Source: Neofusicoccum parvum
Taxonomy: Eukaryota > Ascomycota > Dothideomycetes > Botryosphaeriales > Botryosphaeriaceae
Assembly (NCBI GenBank): GCA_020912385.1
Contig: CP087211.1
Span: 434,001-498,000 of the forward strand
Direction: 5' to 3'
Length of the DNA: 64,000 nucleotides
Shown here: piece after piece, positions 1 to 10,369 of the stretch
Numbering within the stretch: position 1 is the stretch's first letter
How the letters are laid out: the number at the start of each line of letters is the position of its first letter
The notes under the pieces: model-generated
What the model saw: only the letters and a program-made list of their open reading frames with translations
Told to the model about the DNA's origin: nothing
The model's database searches: none
Translations under genes and position numbers: made by a program

Positions 1-1746
1 GGTCGTCGCCGCTGGAAAGGTCGACTCTGTCGCCAACGTCATAGGGATGCTTGACGAAGAGGAAAATGCAAGAGCCAAGGACTTCCTGGCAAGTGACCGA
101 AAAGACGAAGGAAAGAGAAAGGAGAGCGGTCCCTGCGGTGGCCAGAGTAGTGACGAAGCTGGCGTTCAAGAACGCGATGAAGACGAAGACGCAGATAATG
201 AAGACCACGGTGGCAAGCAATCCATCAAGCACGTTGATCGCTTGATCAACATCGTGCATGCTGGTAGCGACAGACTTGCGGCTACGGCCAATCTCAGTGA
301 CTTGGAGGACCATTTCATCCAGACTGATGTCACCATTGCCGTCCTTGTCAAGAGCTGCGAAAGCTTCCTCGGCTTCAACCTCACGGCCGGCACCGAGAAC
401 TTCGACGATGTCATCATGGTAGAGGGCGTTTCTGCCTTCAACAACGAAAGACATCCAAAGACGCTTAGCAAGAGCCTCGGAAGATCTCGGCTTCTCAAGA
501 GCCTCCACAACGACTGAGTGAGCGGAGTCAGGGTTGAAAACCTGCTTGCCGGTGATTTCGGACGCAATATTGCCAAATGCGGAAGTGATCTTGTCTCCGA
601 CGCGTCCGACATCGTGTAGGAGACGCATGGGAGTTGCAGAACCAGACCGGGCGTGGCTCTTCTTAGCGCCGGGAATGTTGAGTCTCAGGGAGTCGTTGAT
701 GATGTAATCTTCATCCTGGAACTCAGGACAATAAGACGGGAAAAGAGCCCGAGAGGCGTCGTAGAGCAGGCCAAGCAGGAAGACTTGGCGCTTGTTTTCC
801 TTGATCTTCGCGTTGAACTGCTTGCGGTGGTAGTTGATGCTGATGAGCTGAATGAGAAACTTTTCGATAAGGAAAACGCAGGCAGAAACCAGAGCTGCAG
901 CGAGAAGTTGGCGAACAATACGCTGCCAGTCTTTGACCGAATCAGCAGTGGATGTGCCGTTGTTTGCTGCCTTTTCCGCTTTCGCCTGCCGTTGGATGTC
1001 GGGATTGTGGACCATTAGAGGAATGAAAGTAGCGAGAGATGTGACAGCCCAGCCGACCAGCGAGAGCGGGATCTGCAGCGCACGAAGAACCAAAGCATAC
1101 TTGCGCACACCGGAACTGACCACACCGGCGAGAATTTGGAAAATCTTCGGAAGGAAATGGGCGATGATCTTGGAGACCCAGACAGAGAGCCAGACAACCT
1201 CAATCCACGTGAAGAACCTGGGCTGCGTCAGTGACGTGCAGATCTCGGATCGGAGCGCACAACTCACCAGACGATCCGCACACCGCCAATCTTCGCGTCC
1301 GTAGCGACGGTTGCTCCCACTATGATGGGCACAGCAATACACAGAGCGAGCGGCAGGACGTAAATGAAGTAGCGGGTGATAATGCTGAAATGCAAGATCT
1401 TGTAGTAGATCCTACCCACGCGGTTGATGTAATCCTCCTCACCATCGTAGCCAACGGTGCCAATGGGGTCGCCCTTGGAGGTCGATTTCTTGATTCGGCG
1501 GCCAAAGTGACGGTGGCCCTCCTTCTCGTTTGGTGACTCGTGTGTCGCGATCTGGGTAATGGGCGCAGCGCTGCCTTGGCGCATGCCGGTCGAGGACGGC
1601 GTGCGGCTCACGACAGGCTCGAGGGGAATATCGATGGTAGCGTCATTGGGCGCCATATCGTTGGGGTTGTCGCGCAGCGGGTGAAATCCTTGACGGGAGA
1701 AGCGGTGGGAAGGCGACCTGGGCGACTTCGGGGGATTGGTGGACAT
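1..1746 (-). CDS. EF-hand MscS-type mechanosensitive ion channel (Msy1/Msy2-like), partial at 3' end
   Basis: Two exons, 1268-1746 and <1-1217, joined across a 50-bp intron (GTGAGT...CCCAG). About 565 residues are visible; the C-terminus lies outside the window. The N-terminus (about 110 residues) is polar and proline-rich, as expected of a cytosolic tail. Hydrophobic segments follow at about residues 115-150, 160-190, 200-225 and 260-290. A canonical EF-hand loop (DKDGNGDISLDE) sits at about 450-461, and then comes the MscS pore region with a Gly/Ala-rich helix and the motif VKHPYDVGDRVD. This order (N-terminal membrane spans, EF-hand, MscS core) is that of fungal Msy1/Msy2 channels, which act in ER or cell-membrane calcium and hypo-osmotic responses. 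Family assignment is confident; which paralogue it is cannot be told. The ATG at 1746 is the first in frame. Confidence 0.9.
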
Positions 1747-4173
1747 TTGAATTGGTGATCGCGTGGGAAGCGCCGCAGTGGAGAGTCAGTCACTGTGGAG
1801 CTGGCGCAGGGACACAGCACAATTAAGGCTGGCGAGATGGCGATCACTGGGATCGCGAAGGCGTTCGCGTGTCTTAAAGCTCAAGGGGCTGAATCTGCTC
1901 CGCGCGCAAATGACAAAACAGCCTTCGGTAGGAATGCACGTCAAGCACGCCGGCGTGAGGTGGTAAAACTGGGGTGTTTGAAAAGAGAGGCAAGCCTAGG
2001 CGAGCACTGAACGATGGCCCGCCGTCGGTTTGGAGGTGGATGGTGAAGCAGAGAAGGACGAGACCACGCAAAGAAAAGCAGCGACGCGTCTGGGGTGAGG
2101 TGCGGCGCGCGAAGGCTGAGGAAAAGGAATGAAGGACTCGAAAAGCTTGAGCCGTACTCCCGCAGGGCTTTGGGCGAGGGGCCGATGAAACGCGCCACCG
2201 GCCAGGCACGAGCGAATCCCAGATGCCTGACATCCCCAGCTCGCAAGGCGGCGCCCCCGCTAGGCCGCGCTTGGCGAAGCCGCTGCTTTTTTTGCGCGGC
2301 CGTTGTTCCGCTGCCGCCCTCTCCCTGCGCCGCCACACACGCAGAAACCCTGCCGGCTGCTGGCTGAAAAAGGGGCTCAGTTCGTCTCTTCAAACCAGGC
2401 GCCATCGCTCGTGATCCCGCCGCCCAATGCGCCGACGGAGCCTCCGGGGAAACAGCTGCTTGGCCACCACAGATGATTGACTGATCTGCGGTGCATCAGA
2501 GATCGAACCCACTCGGCTCTGCCGTTTCTGGCAGTCATCGACGTCGCGTAAGGAGCGGCGCGATGGGTGGCCAGCTGGAGGTACGTGGGCGTGTGGAGCA
2601 GAGCACAGAGCTTTCCTGCAGGCTGGGTACGCATGACGCTGTCCCTCTCCTCCGCGCACGCGTGTTCTCTGCCTCGGATGGCACCACCGCCGTTCTAGCC
2701 ATCTGCATTTCACCGCGCCCGCCTGCATGCATGCCTGGTCTGGCCGTCGTCGGCACGACCTGACCTCTGCTTTGTGCTGCCGTGCTCCATCACATTCACG
2801 AAATTGCTCGCCCCGCCGCATTACGCGCCAGAAAGCGAAAGACCCTGTGAAGCGAAATGGCCAAGAGCACTGTTTGACAGCGCATCCTGGAACTCTGCCG
2901 CGGGGAGGGCAAACATCTCGAACTCTGTCTCACCGCGTCCTGCACGCGCGCAATAGAGTTACATGCCGATGACGTTGCCAGACACCGGAGGCTGGTGGTC
3001 TGGGACAGACGAGAGACTCCGTGCGCCCGCCTCGCTTGATAACGAATACAGTTATCGCAAGGCGAAGCCTTACGAATATGATGATCGCCACCTCTTAATT
3101 ATTGCGCGTCGGTTCGGGAAGCTACCGAGAGTCAGTCATCAAAATGCCGCGTGGCCAAGATGCAAATTTGCAGGGGGCTGAGCATTCCAACTGTACCAAC
3201 ATGCAACCAACATTAGTTTGTTGGAACCAAGAATTGTTCGCGGAGCCAAAAATACCCAGGATCAAACTAAAGGGTCTCTGTACATGTTAGGGGGCAAATA
3301 CGAAGCGAAGCAACGGTTGCAGTGCGGAGATGCACGTACTAAAGCTTGTCCGATCCACGGTCTTGCACTAGAAGCTCTTCGTAGTTTGCCACTGTAGACC
3401 CCGACCGTTATTACTTGGCCTGCTTTTACTTTTCGCTCCATATACTTCCACCACCCTCCGCATTCTTCGTCATCGGCGTTCAATTACGAAGGACGCCTCG
3501 CTAACCGAAGGACCGACTCAATAGTAGGTACTGGAAGTATGCCTTTAAAAGTGAAAGAACAGCAAGAAACAGGCTACACGGATCCCAACGACCACGTCTA
3601 CTCCCCCTATGTATGACCTTCATCACCGCTTCGTGTACATGCTTGAATTGACCGAGTACCACTTACTTGTTTCTGGTGGATAATTTTATTCTGAAATCCA
3701 ATTAACTTCAAAAGCAGTCAACGGTAACACCTCGGGAACTCAACGGGAACACTACGAGTAATGGAAAAGCGGGCGGTAAAAACAAAGCATCCACAGAAAG
3801 ACCCCAAGGTTATGTAGAGAATCAGCTATTGTCTGCGGAATGTGGCGGAATGGGATGCAGCCACAACTTGTTGGCCACGGAAAACTGACGAATGAATCAT
3901 ATTGTACGCATGATTAATGGCCAAAGTAACATTGCAAAACAACCAGGTCACCAACACGAAAGCAAGCTCCCGAATACAAACACCACAAAACAGCACACAA
4001 AGCATAGGGTGTCACTTCATTGCATGTCTAAGACCAGAAGATGAACTAGAACTCTTGATTTTGTACCATCTGCGGACTATTTCCGTATGGTAAGCACTAT
4101 GCACGTGCTGAAGAAAGCATCTCCTCTTAATTACTGACTACATGAAGAAGGTTGTACCCATGCGCTGTTCCGT
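1747..4173. other. Intergenic region, no gene supported
   Basis: This 2.4-kb stretch lies between the divergently read-out promoter of the channel gene and the 3' end of the surface-protein gene. The part next to the channel gene (1750-2450) is GC-rich and the part from 3000 to 4170 is AT-richer. Open frames here are short, overlap on both strands and lack recognisable domains or splice structure. Confidence 0.5.
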
Positions 4174-6016
4174 CTACTGGTAGAGCAAGAACGAGACGAG
4201 AGTAACGATGGCCAGAAGACCAGGGAACTTGTCAACGCGGATGGCGCCAGAACCGCCGGTGAAAGTCGACGGAGTAGGAGTAGCTGGCGTCGAAACACCA
4301 GGCGTGGTCGGGGTGATCGGCGTCATAGGAGTCGAGATCTCCATGGACGACGTGCTGGTCAGAGTGGCCAAGGCACTTGAGACCTCCGTAGAAGCCGCGC
4401 TGGTGAGCGTGGTCAAGCTAGTCGAAGCGTTCGTAGTAACTCCATCAACGGTGGTGCTGGTGTCCGAAGACTTCGAGGAAGCAGTGGGAGAAGCACCGCT
4501 GACAATGATAAACGAAGAGCTGGCGCTCGAGCTCGTGATTGTAGTGCCGATCCAGGTGGTGATGGTAGACGTACTAGGCGTAGCCTGCATGGTAATGGTA
4601 ACGGTGCTGGCTCCTGCGCAGACATCGCTGGTGGGCGTGGTCGTGATGGAGATCGTGGTCGTCTCAGGTTCTGGGTTGTAGCTCGCGGACGACTCTCCCG
4701 CAACGACAGCCGAGTCCGTGCCAGAGGGAGTATGCACGTGCTTCGTCAAGGTGGATGTGGAAGTGCTGGAGATGGTGGCAGTGAGAGGCCAGGTCTGGCA
4801 TTCCATTGGGTTTCCTGACTCGAAGCAGCGAGAAGATGACTCGGTCGCAGTGGTCGGCACAGTCAAGGTCGTAGTCGAGAAGGCTGTGACAGAGGTGGTC
4901 TGGTCAGACTCAGCGGTCAGAGTAGGCGTAGGGACCGTGCAGTCACGCGCGACGTAGGTAAGGAAGACCGAAGTTCCGTCCTGGCCAGAGGTAGTAATAT
5001 ATTCCTGGCACGTAGTGGGGATCGGGGCGGCGCTGTCCGTGACCAGTGCCAGCGGGAAGGTAGTATCTGCGTTCATGGCAGTGACAATATCAATCTGATC
5101 TCCCGCGATCGAGATCGTCGATAGACCATTGTCACGAGCAGCAATCTTGGTACCGGTGACGAAGGTAGGCCAAGGGTACTGGGTGAAGACTGGCTGCGAG
5201 GAGTGAACATCATGGGTCTTGGTCAAATCGTCGCGCTCGGCAAGCTGAGTAGTGAACGTAGGCCAAGGGTACTGAGTGAACACGGGCGGGTTGGTCTCAG
5301 AAGCACCGCCGATGGTGGTGACCACAACCGTCTCAGTCGACAGGTAGTCAGTCGCAATGTCGCGAGCGGCAACCTCAGTAGCCAGAGTAGGGCCGACCAT
5401 AACGGTCGTGGTGACGACGACTACTGGGACCGCAGTCTGAGTGGCAACGGCCGTAGTGAAGACAGTGCGGGTGGAAGTGTGAACCACCACAGGGAGTGAG
5501 CTCGAGCCAGTAGATTGGCTGATGGTGCTGTCTTCAGACGGGGTAGTAGAGGTCGGCTCCTCCATTGAGGTTGCGCTCAGAACAGCAGACGTGGCAGAGG
5601 TATCCACGGATGAGGGGACACCGTAAGCGGGCGCCGCGGATGTGAGATCCGCAGACGAGACGGTGCCGAAGATCGACTTGGACCAGTCAATTGACGAAGG
5701 ACCGTAATCGGGAGTGCCTTCGGAAGTGCCCTCAGGAGGGAAGACCAGAGAAATGGAGAAGGACGAAGAAGCAGTAGTGCTCTCGGGAGGGAAGACCAGC
5801 GACATCGAGAAGGAGGAGCTCTCGGAGGTGTTGGCGGAACTGCGAAGGAAAGTCAGGACGCAGTATCTGAATGCCACCGCAACGCAGTCGCGGGAAGATC
5901 TGTGTTCTTGGAGTATCTCACCTGACGAGGTCACCAGCGGAAACTAGCTGGACACCGAGGAGCATGAGGAAGGCCATGATGGCCAGCGAAAGTGAGGTCA
6001 TCGCAAATGAGCGCAT
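4174..6016 (-). CDS. Ser/Thr-rich GPI-type cell-surface protein, 586 aa
   Basis: Exons are 5922-6016 and 4174-5839, with an 82-bp intron (GTGAGA...TTCGCAG). The first exon supplies a hydrophobic signal peptide (starts MRSFAMTSLSLAIM, ends near VSAG). Without the splice the long frame has no secretion signal, which supports this start. The body is dominated by Ser, Thr, Val and Pro, as in mucin-like, O-glycosylated wall proteins. The C-terminus ends in a short hydrophobic tail (LLAIVTLVSFLLYQ) behind a small-residue patch, consistent with GPI attachment. Two internal duplications are visible: SLVFPPE at 17-residue spacing near the N-terminus and VFTQYPWPTF at 31-residue spacing in the middle. 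No enzymatic domain is seen. Role as adhesin or wall structural protein is inferred from composition only. Confidence 0.85.
5165..5280 (-). repeat. Internal tandem duplication encoding VFTQYPWPTF
   Basis: Two nearly identical 23-bp copies, at 5165-5187 and 5258-5280 (one mismatch), lie 93 bp (31 codons) apart in the surface-protein gene. Both encode VFTQYPWPTF. Confidence 0.8.
5731..5814 (-). repeat. Internal tandem duplication encoding SLVFPPE
   Basis: Two diverged copies about 51 bp (17 codons) apart encode the consecutive segments FSMSLVFPPES and FSISLVFPPEG just after the signal peptide of the surface protein. Confidence 0.75.
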
Positions 6017-7086
6017 GATGGGCGCGGGTCAAGCTCGGCGTGAGGTTGTCGAGGACGGAGCTTGGAGCGCGAATAGTGAGTGTGCGAGTGCTGTGACGAG
6101 GAGAAGAGAAGAAGCAGTGAGGGTGCGGACGAAATGAACTAAAGAGAGTGTGGTGGAAGAAAGAAGGTTGGGTGGCTGCCGAAGAGACGGATAGATATAG
6201 AGGCGCCGAGGTGGTCGCACGGCGAAGCGAGACTGCAAACGCGCCCGCCGCCCGCCCGCCCGCAAGTGACCGCCTTCGATCGCCTTCGATCACTGCTGCG
6301 GGAAGGCGCGGCCACCTGGGCACAGGCGCACTGTTGCCTCAAGTCATACTGCGCGCGTTTGGCGCCGCGCGTGCTGCGCATCCAACCGCCGAAGACCTGC
6401 AAGCTCACTATCATCCCAACAACCTAGAGCACCACGTTTCCTATCTGTGGTTTGTCTTCCAGCAGTAGAAGTGCCGGCATGCTGCCGACGACCACGTTCT
6501 GCGGCGTGCGCTTGGAGGCCCTGGACTTCTGGCGCGCCTACCGTTTTTGACAGTTAACCCTTCACCTACACATGACTTGAAGCTGCCATGCGAACACGCA
6601 CCCACTAATGCGCCATGACCCATGTAATGATTCTCCTCAACTACAAGCAGAAGTACGTTGCGCCTCCGAGTGTTGTCTCCCCTGTAATGCAGATGAAACA
6701 GGACTGTCCTCATCATCACGTCTTAGCACCAACTTTGATATGTGACGCTACTAAAAGACCTTGGGAGGCACTGCTCCGCAATCTTGGGATTTCCTACATG
6801 CGGGGATGATATTTCAAGTTCACACAGGGCATGCAGCATGGCTTCAGCTTGGTGCTGTTGGCTCAGCTGTCAGCTAGTGCCGCCGGAAGTTAGGGTGAGC
6901 TGCTTAGAGCAGGTAACACAAACCTTAACTGTCATCTCCTACCATGCATCCAATCTCAATTGATTCTAGACTTGACTTTCTGTAGGCAATATTTAGTGAT
7001 ACTCATGGAGGTTCGCTGAGGGGTTTTGGTACCGTATGTACGGAGCGCTGCCGAATTGAAAAGCTTGCAAGAGCCTTCAGCGGTGT
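6017..7086. other. Intergenic region, no gene supported
   Basis: Contains the promoter side of the surface-protein gene (a CT-rich leader on the minus strand around 6030-6180) and the 3' flank of the DUF2458-type gene. Short frames here overlap on both strands and look like chance. Confidence 0.5.
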
Positions 7087-7881
7087 TCAGTCCTTGTACA
7101 TATCCTCGAGATACTCCACCATCCTGCGCTGAAGCTTCAGCAGCTCATTCTGAGTGAGCTTCGCCTTGGAAGCCGATACAGACCTGGAGCTCGCTGCCGA
7201 TTCGCTGTCCGCGATCAGGTGGGGCTTGACGCCAAAGAAAGGAACACCGAGACCCTTAAGCTGGCCGGACATAACAGCATTCATCTCGACCTGCGCGCGG
7301 TAGACCTTCTTGTCGTATGCCTTCAGCTGCTCCTCGGTTGGCGACTGGTTCATGAGCGCCTTGCGGCCTCCCCACCAGATCAACTCGTGCTCGTGCTGGT
7401 CTGCAATCATCTGTAGGTCTTCGGTTATTGCAGAACAATGCGATTCAAGTGAGAAGTAATAGCATACCTTCTGGATGATGGGCTTGAAGCTGGGGTTCCG
7501 AGCTGCGATCTTGGTGACACAGCGGAGACCCTGGGCCCATTCGGTGATCGTCGCCGGATCGATTGCAGCAGGGGCTGAAGTTTGCGGTGCAGGGGGAAGT
7601 GTAGAAGAAGTCGGAGGAGTCGTTGACACATTCGGATAATTCTGCGATGCAGGTCTCTGGCTACGAGCAGCAAGCCTTGGGTCCGCGGACTGCTGATGGT
7701 TCGCAAGTGGAATTGGGGCAACATTGTGTCCAGCATTAGAGAGCGTCTGAGAAATTGAGGAAAGCTGCGACTGGTCAAGAGGCGAAGCAGCTGCTGGCTG
7801 AGAAGGAGGAGGTGCGAGAGCAGCAAGGTTTCTTAGTACAGTTGCCAGGTCTGGCGCCTGCGAGTCGTTGTGCTGCTCCAT
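7087..7881 (-). CDS. DUF2458-type conserved fungal protein, 245 aa
   Basis: Exons are 7468-7881 and 7087-7410. The 57-bp intron (GTATGC...CTACAG) is a multiple of three without a stop, so an unspliced reading would carry 19 extra residues. Splicing restores the smooth sequence PIIQKMIADQHEHELIWW. The N-terminal half is Pro/Ser/Gln-rich and probably disordered. The C-terminal half has a conserved-looking helical segment (WAQGLRCVTKIAARNP, then IADQHEHELIWWGGRKAL) and a final coiled-coil-like helix (LLKLQRRMVEYLEDMY), which I recognise as the fungal DUF2458 pattern. The frame stays open upstream to 8364, but that part is antisense to the divergent COX14-like gene, so the ATG at 7881 (MEQHNDSQ) is taken as start. 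Function is unknown. Confidence 0.8.
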   Translation of the reverse strand: MEQHNDSQAPDLATVLRNLAALAPPPSQPAAASPLDQSQLSSISQTLSNAGHNVAPIPLANHQQSADPRLAARSQRPASQNYPNVSTTPPTSSTLPPAPQTSAPAAIDPATITEWAQGLRCVTKIAARNPSFKPIIQKVCYYFSLESHCSAITEDLQMIADQHEHELIWWGGRKALMNQSPTEEQLKAYDKKVYRAQVEMNAVMSGQLKGLGVPFFGVKPHLIADSESAASSRSVSASKAKLTQNELLKLQRRMVEYLEDMYKD

Positions 7882-8257
7882 GGCGACGAGCCTCGCGATG
7901 TTTGGAGTGAGAGAGTGGACGCGATGCGGGAGTTCCGCAAAATCAGCAAGTGGCTTCGGAACCAGCCCAATATTCACATCTCTCGCCCGGCAGTCAGCAG
8001 TTCTTTCACCAAGGTCCAACGTCGCAAGGTGATGGCGGAGAAAGGGTGCGGTGACGTTGGAGCCAATGGCTCGAGCGGGAATTGTGGCGCCAAGAAGAAT
8101 CCCTGCACGAGAAAGTTCGCCGTCCTCGTATGATGCGTCTACGACCAGCACCTGCGCAGCCCGCCGCACAACCGCCTGCCATCCCGCCCAGCGTCCTCGT
8201 TCCCTCGTGCCTGGAAGCCTCGCTTGATACGCATTGAGTCGCGTAGAACTATTCAGG
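7882..8257. promoter_or_regulatory. Shared divergent promoter, DUF2458-type / COX14-like genes
   Basis: Only 376 bp separate the two start codons, so both promoters must lie here. No clear TATA box is seen. Confidence 0.5.
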
Positions 8258-9099
8258 ATGTCGCCCCGCTCAGCAATGGATGCCACGCGCTTCACGGCCA
8301 CCGGCCCGTACGCACATTCAAAAGCCACCAATGTCCCGCTCAAGTCGTCACCCGCGTCCAGCAACGAGACGCCACAGCAGAAGATTGCGAGATTAAGAGC
8401 GGCGGCGCAGAAGGCGAAGGGTTCTCAGGTGTCGGCTTTTGACAAGGTCGTGGCGGGAGGAAGAAGATGGGCGGACAGAGCTCACCGGGTGACGGCGCTG
8501 AGCTTGATCGCCATCACTGGTGAGCGCAATGTGTGATAGCAATTCTGCCGTCTTTAGCTAATCGAGATCTTGCAGGCATCGCCGGTGTAGTCACTGTATT
8601 CGCCCTCGGAGACATGATAGTGTACAACCGACGGAAGCGCAGGGAATGGTTCCACGAACAGAACCAGAAGCACGCAATTGCCATGGCCGAAGCAAAGCGA
8701 GCTGTAGCATCAGGCACGGCGACCGAGGATCAAATTCTGCTGCTTAACAACGAACGCAACAAGGAAGAGCACGAGAAGAACAAGAAGGGTATTTTCAAGC
8801 GCACAAAAGAGGCCATCTTCGGCGGCCTCTCGGAGGAGGAGCAAAAGGGCGGCAAGATCGGCGCCATGGCATTCCAGGCTTCAGACAAGGCGCACGATGC
8901 TTTCAATGAGCTCCGCAGCGACGCACAGGAAGCGAAGGACAACGGTCTTGGAATACTGCAGGCGGTGGAAGAGAAGAGGAGGGAAGGCGAGAAGGCACAG
9001 GCACAGGATCCAGGCCCCCTGGATCGCATGGCTGAAGAGGCAGCACAGGCAGCAACGCAAAAGTCAAAGAGCTGGACAAGCTGGATCACCGGCCGGTGA
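8258..9099 (+). CDS. COX14-like cytochrome c oxidase assembly domain protein, 261 aa
   Basis: Exons are 8258-8519 and 8576-9099, with a 56-bp intron (GTGAGC...TTGCAG). The N-terminus MSPRSAMDATRFTATGPYA matches the recurrent start of fungal proteins annotated with the cytochrome oxidase c assembly (COX14) domain. It is followed by the motif KIARLRAAAQKAK, then FDKVV and a single hydrophobic segment at about residues 80-100 (VTALSLIAITGIAGVVTVFA), then YNRRKRREW. The remaining 150 residues are charged, Ala/Glu/Lys-rich and likely helical. Family knowledge places such proteins in the inner mitochondrial membrane at an early step of complex IV assembly; that role is inferred for this gene. The ATG at 8258 was chosen over the in-frame one at 8234 because of the conserved MSPRSA start. 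Confidence 0.8.
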
Positions 9100-9311
9100 G
9101 GCAAATCGGAGACATGGCATCGCATCTTTTACTCCACCGATTGCTGGCTGCTCTCTTTCGAGCTTCCATTGTATCATATTATATACCTCCCAAATTGACC
9201 TGGGATGTAGCATAGAGGTGCATAACGGGTGTGGAGCGTCCGGAGTACTTCTGAACATGAATGAATTGTTTGGGTATATAAAAACTGGGCGCCGCTTTTT
9301 CCCCCCATCGC

Positions 9312-10001
9312 TCATTGGTCTCCATGAGTAGAGACAGGAATATATGTACTCCTCTCCTTCGCCTTCTACAATGCGCGCGCGCGGTCAGCATTAGCATTCG
9401 CCGAGAGTTAGGCCACACTAAGCTTACCTCTGACCAGCGATCGACGTACGGGCGAGCAGCCGCGTAGATCAGCAAGCTTACAGTGGCTGTGATAAATATG
9501 ACCACAACAGCCTGGTCCTTGGCCGAATCCCTCTCTGCAGAGGCGAGTTAGCGCTCGAGATCGCAGAGACATGACGAGTGCCGGGTCCACACGTACGGAA
9601 GCACTCTGTGTACACGTCCTCCTCCTTGGCGCCATGGCAAATCGGCAGGTTGTATTCCATGCAAAACTTCTTATTGCAATCGTTGCATGTCCGCTTGCTG
9701 GTCTTCTTCCCGTCATTTGCACGCGACGAGAACAGGAGGCTCGAGCCGGAGCTCTTCGACGAGTCAGACTTAGACGATCCTGACTTGGAGTAGGGCGAGG
9801 GGTCGTCTAGGTGGATAATGGTGCTGTTGGTGAAGCAGGTGCACTTGCAGAAGGAGGCCGGGGCTGGGCGGAGGGCGAGGGTCAGCGGACGGACAGGTGT
9901 GCGGGAGGGTGCGAGAGAAGCGGCGTACAGGCTGCAAGCGCGGTGGAAAGCAGGGCGAGCAAGGCGAACAGCGCCAGGAGGGCATGTCTCCGTCCGAACA
10001 T
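9312..10001 (-). CDS. Small cysteine-rich type I membrane protein, conserved fungal family, 166 aa
   Basis: Four exons: 9929-10001, 9597-9863, 9428-9534 and 9312-9365; introns of 65, 62 and 62 bp (donors GTACGC, GTACGT, GTAAGC). All phases agree (501 nt in total). The product starts with a strong signal peptide (about 24 residues, Leu/Ala-rich). Next comes a Cys-rich luminal part with FCKCTCF, a Ser/Lys-rich linker, CNDCNKKFC and ICHGAKEEDVYTECF. A single span follows (AVVVIFITATVSLLIYAAA), and a short cytosolic tail ends in YIPVSTHGDQ. The spacing of cysteines before the span recalls a conserved Pezizomycotina protein of unknown function. It probably lies in the secretory pathway. It ends 212 bp from the convergent COX14-like gene. 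Confidence 0.8.
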
Positions 10002-10369
10002 GATGTTGAGCGCGCAAGTGATGGGCTTGCGGACACGGAGTGCAGCAGAGGTCCGCGTTATGGAGACGATGCGCGCACATGCACGCAATGCGATGGCCTG
10101 AGCCCTGCCGGCCGCGTACCTTCCTGCGACGGCTTGGCGGGCGTGGGGAAGGCGGCCAAGAATTAGCGCAAGGCAAGGACCGAGCTCTCGATATTATTTT
10201 GTCGCGCCGCGGCCGCCCGCCTTTCCTCGCGCTCTCCGCCCCAGCAGCAGCGAAACAAGGTCTGCTGAGAAACGCCGCTGAGCTGAGACGGCTGCGCGGC
10301 TATGCTCTAGCCTCCTGCTCACCTGGCTAGTTGGTGGTGGCTCATCCTTCGCATCACGACACCTCAGCG
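10002..10369. promoter_or_regulatory. Shared divergent promoter, Cys-rich membrane protein / RRM protein
   Basis: The 368 bp between the two start codons are GC-rich. No TATA box is evident. Confidence 0.45.

Noticed and set aside
1874..2405. Two overlapping minus-strand frames of 154 codons
   Set aside because: They overlap each other in different frames and lie in the GC-rich promoter flank of the channel gene.
2490..2530. Possible tRNA B-box (GGGTTCGATCTC on the minus strand)
   Set aside because: The flanking bases do not form a T-arm stem and no acceptor stem or A-box fits.
7882..8364. Upstream extension of the DUF2458-type frame by 161 codons
   Set aside because: It is antisense to the first exon of the COX14-like gene and shows no family motif; the start at 7881 is better.
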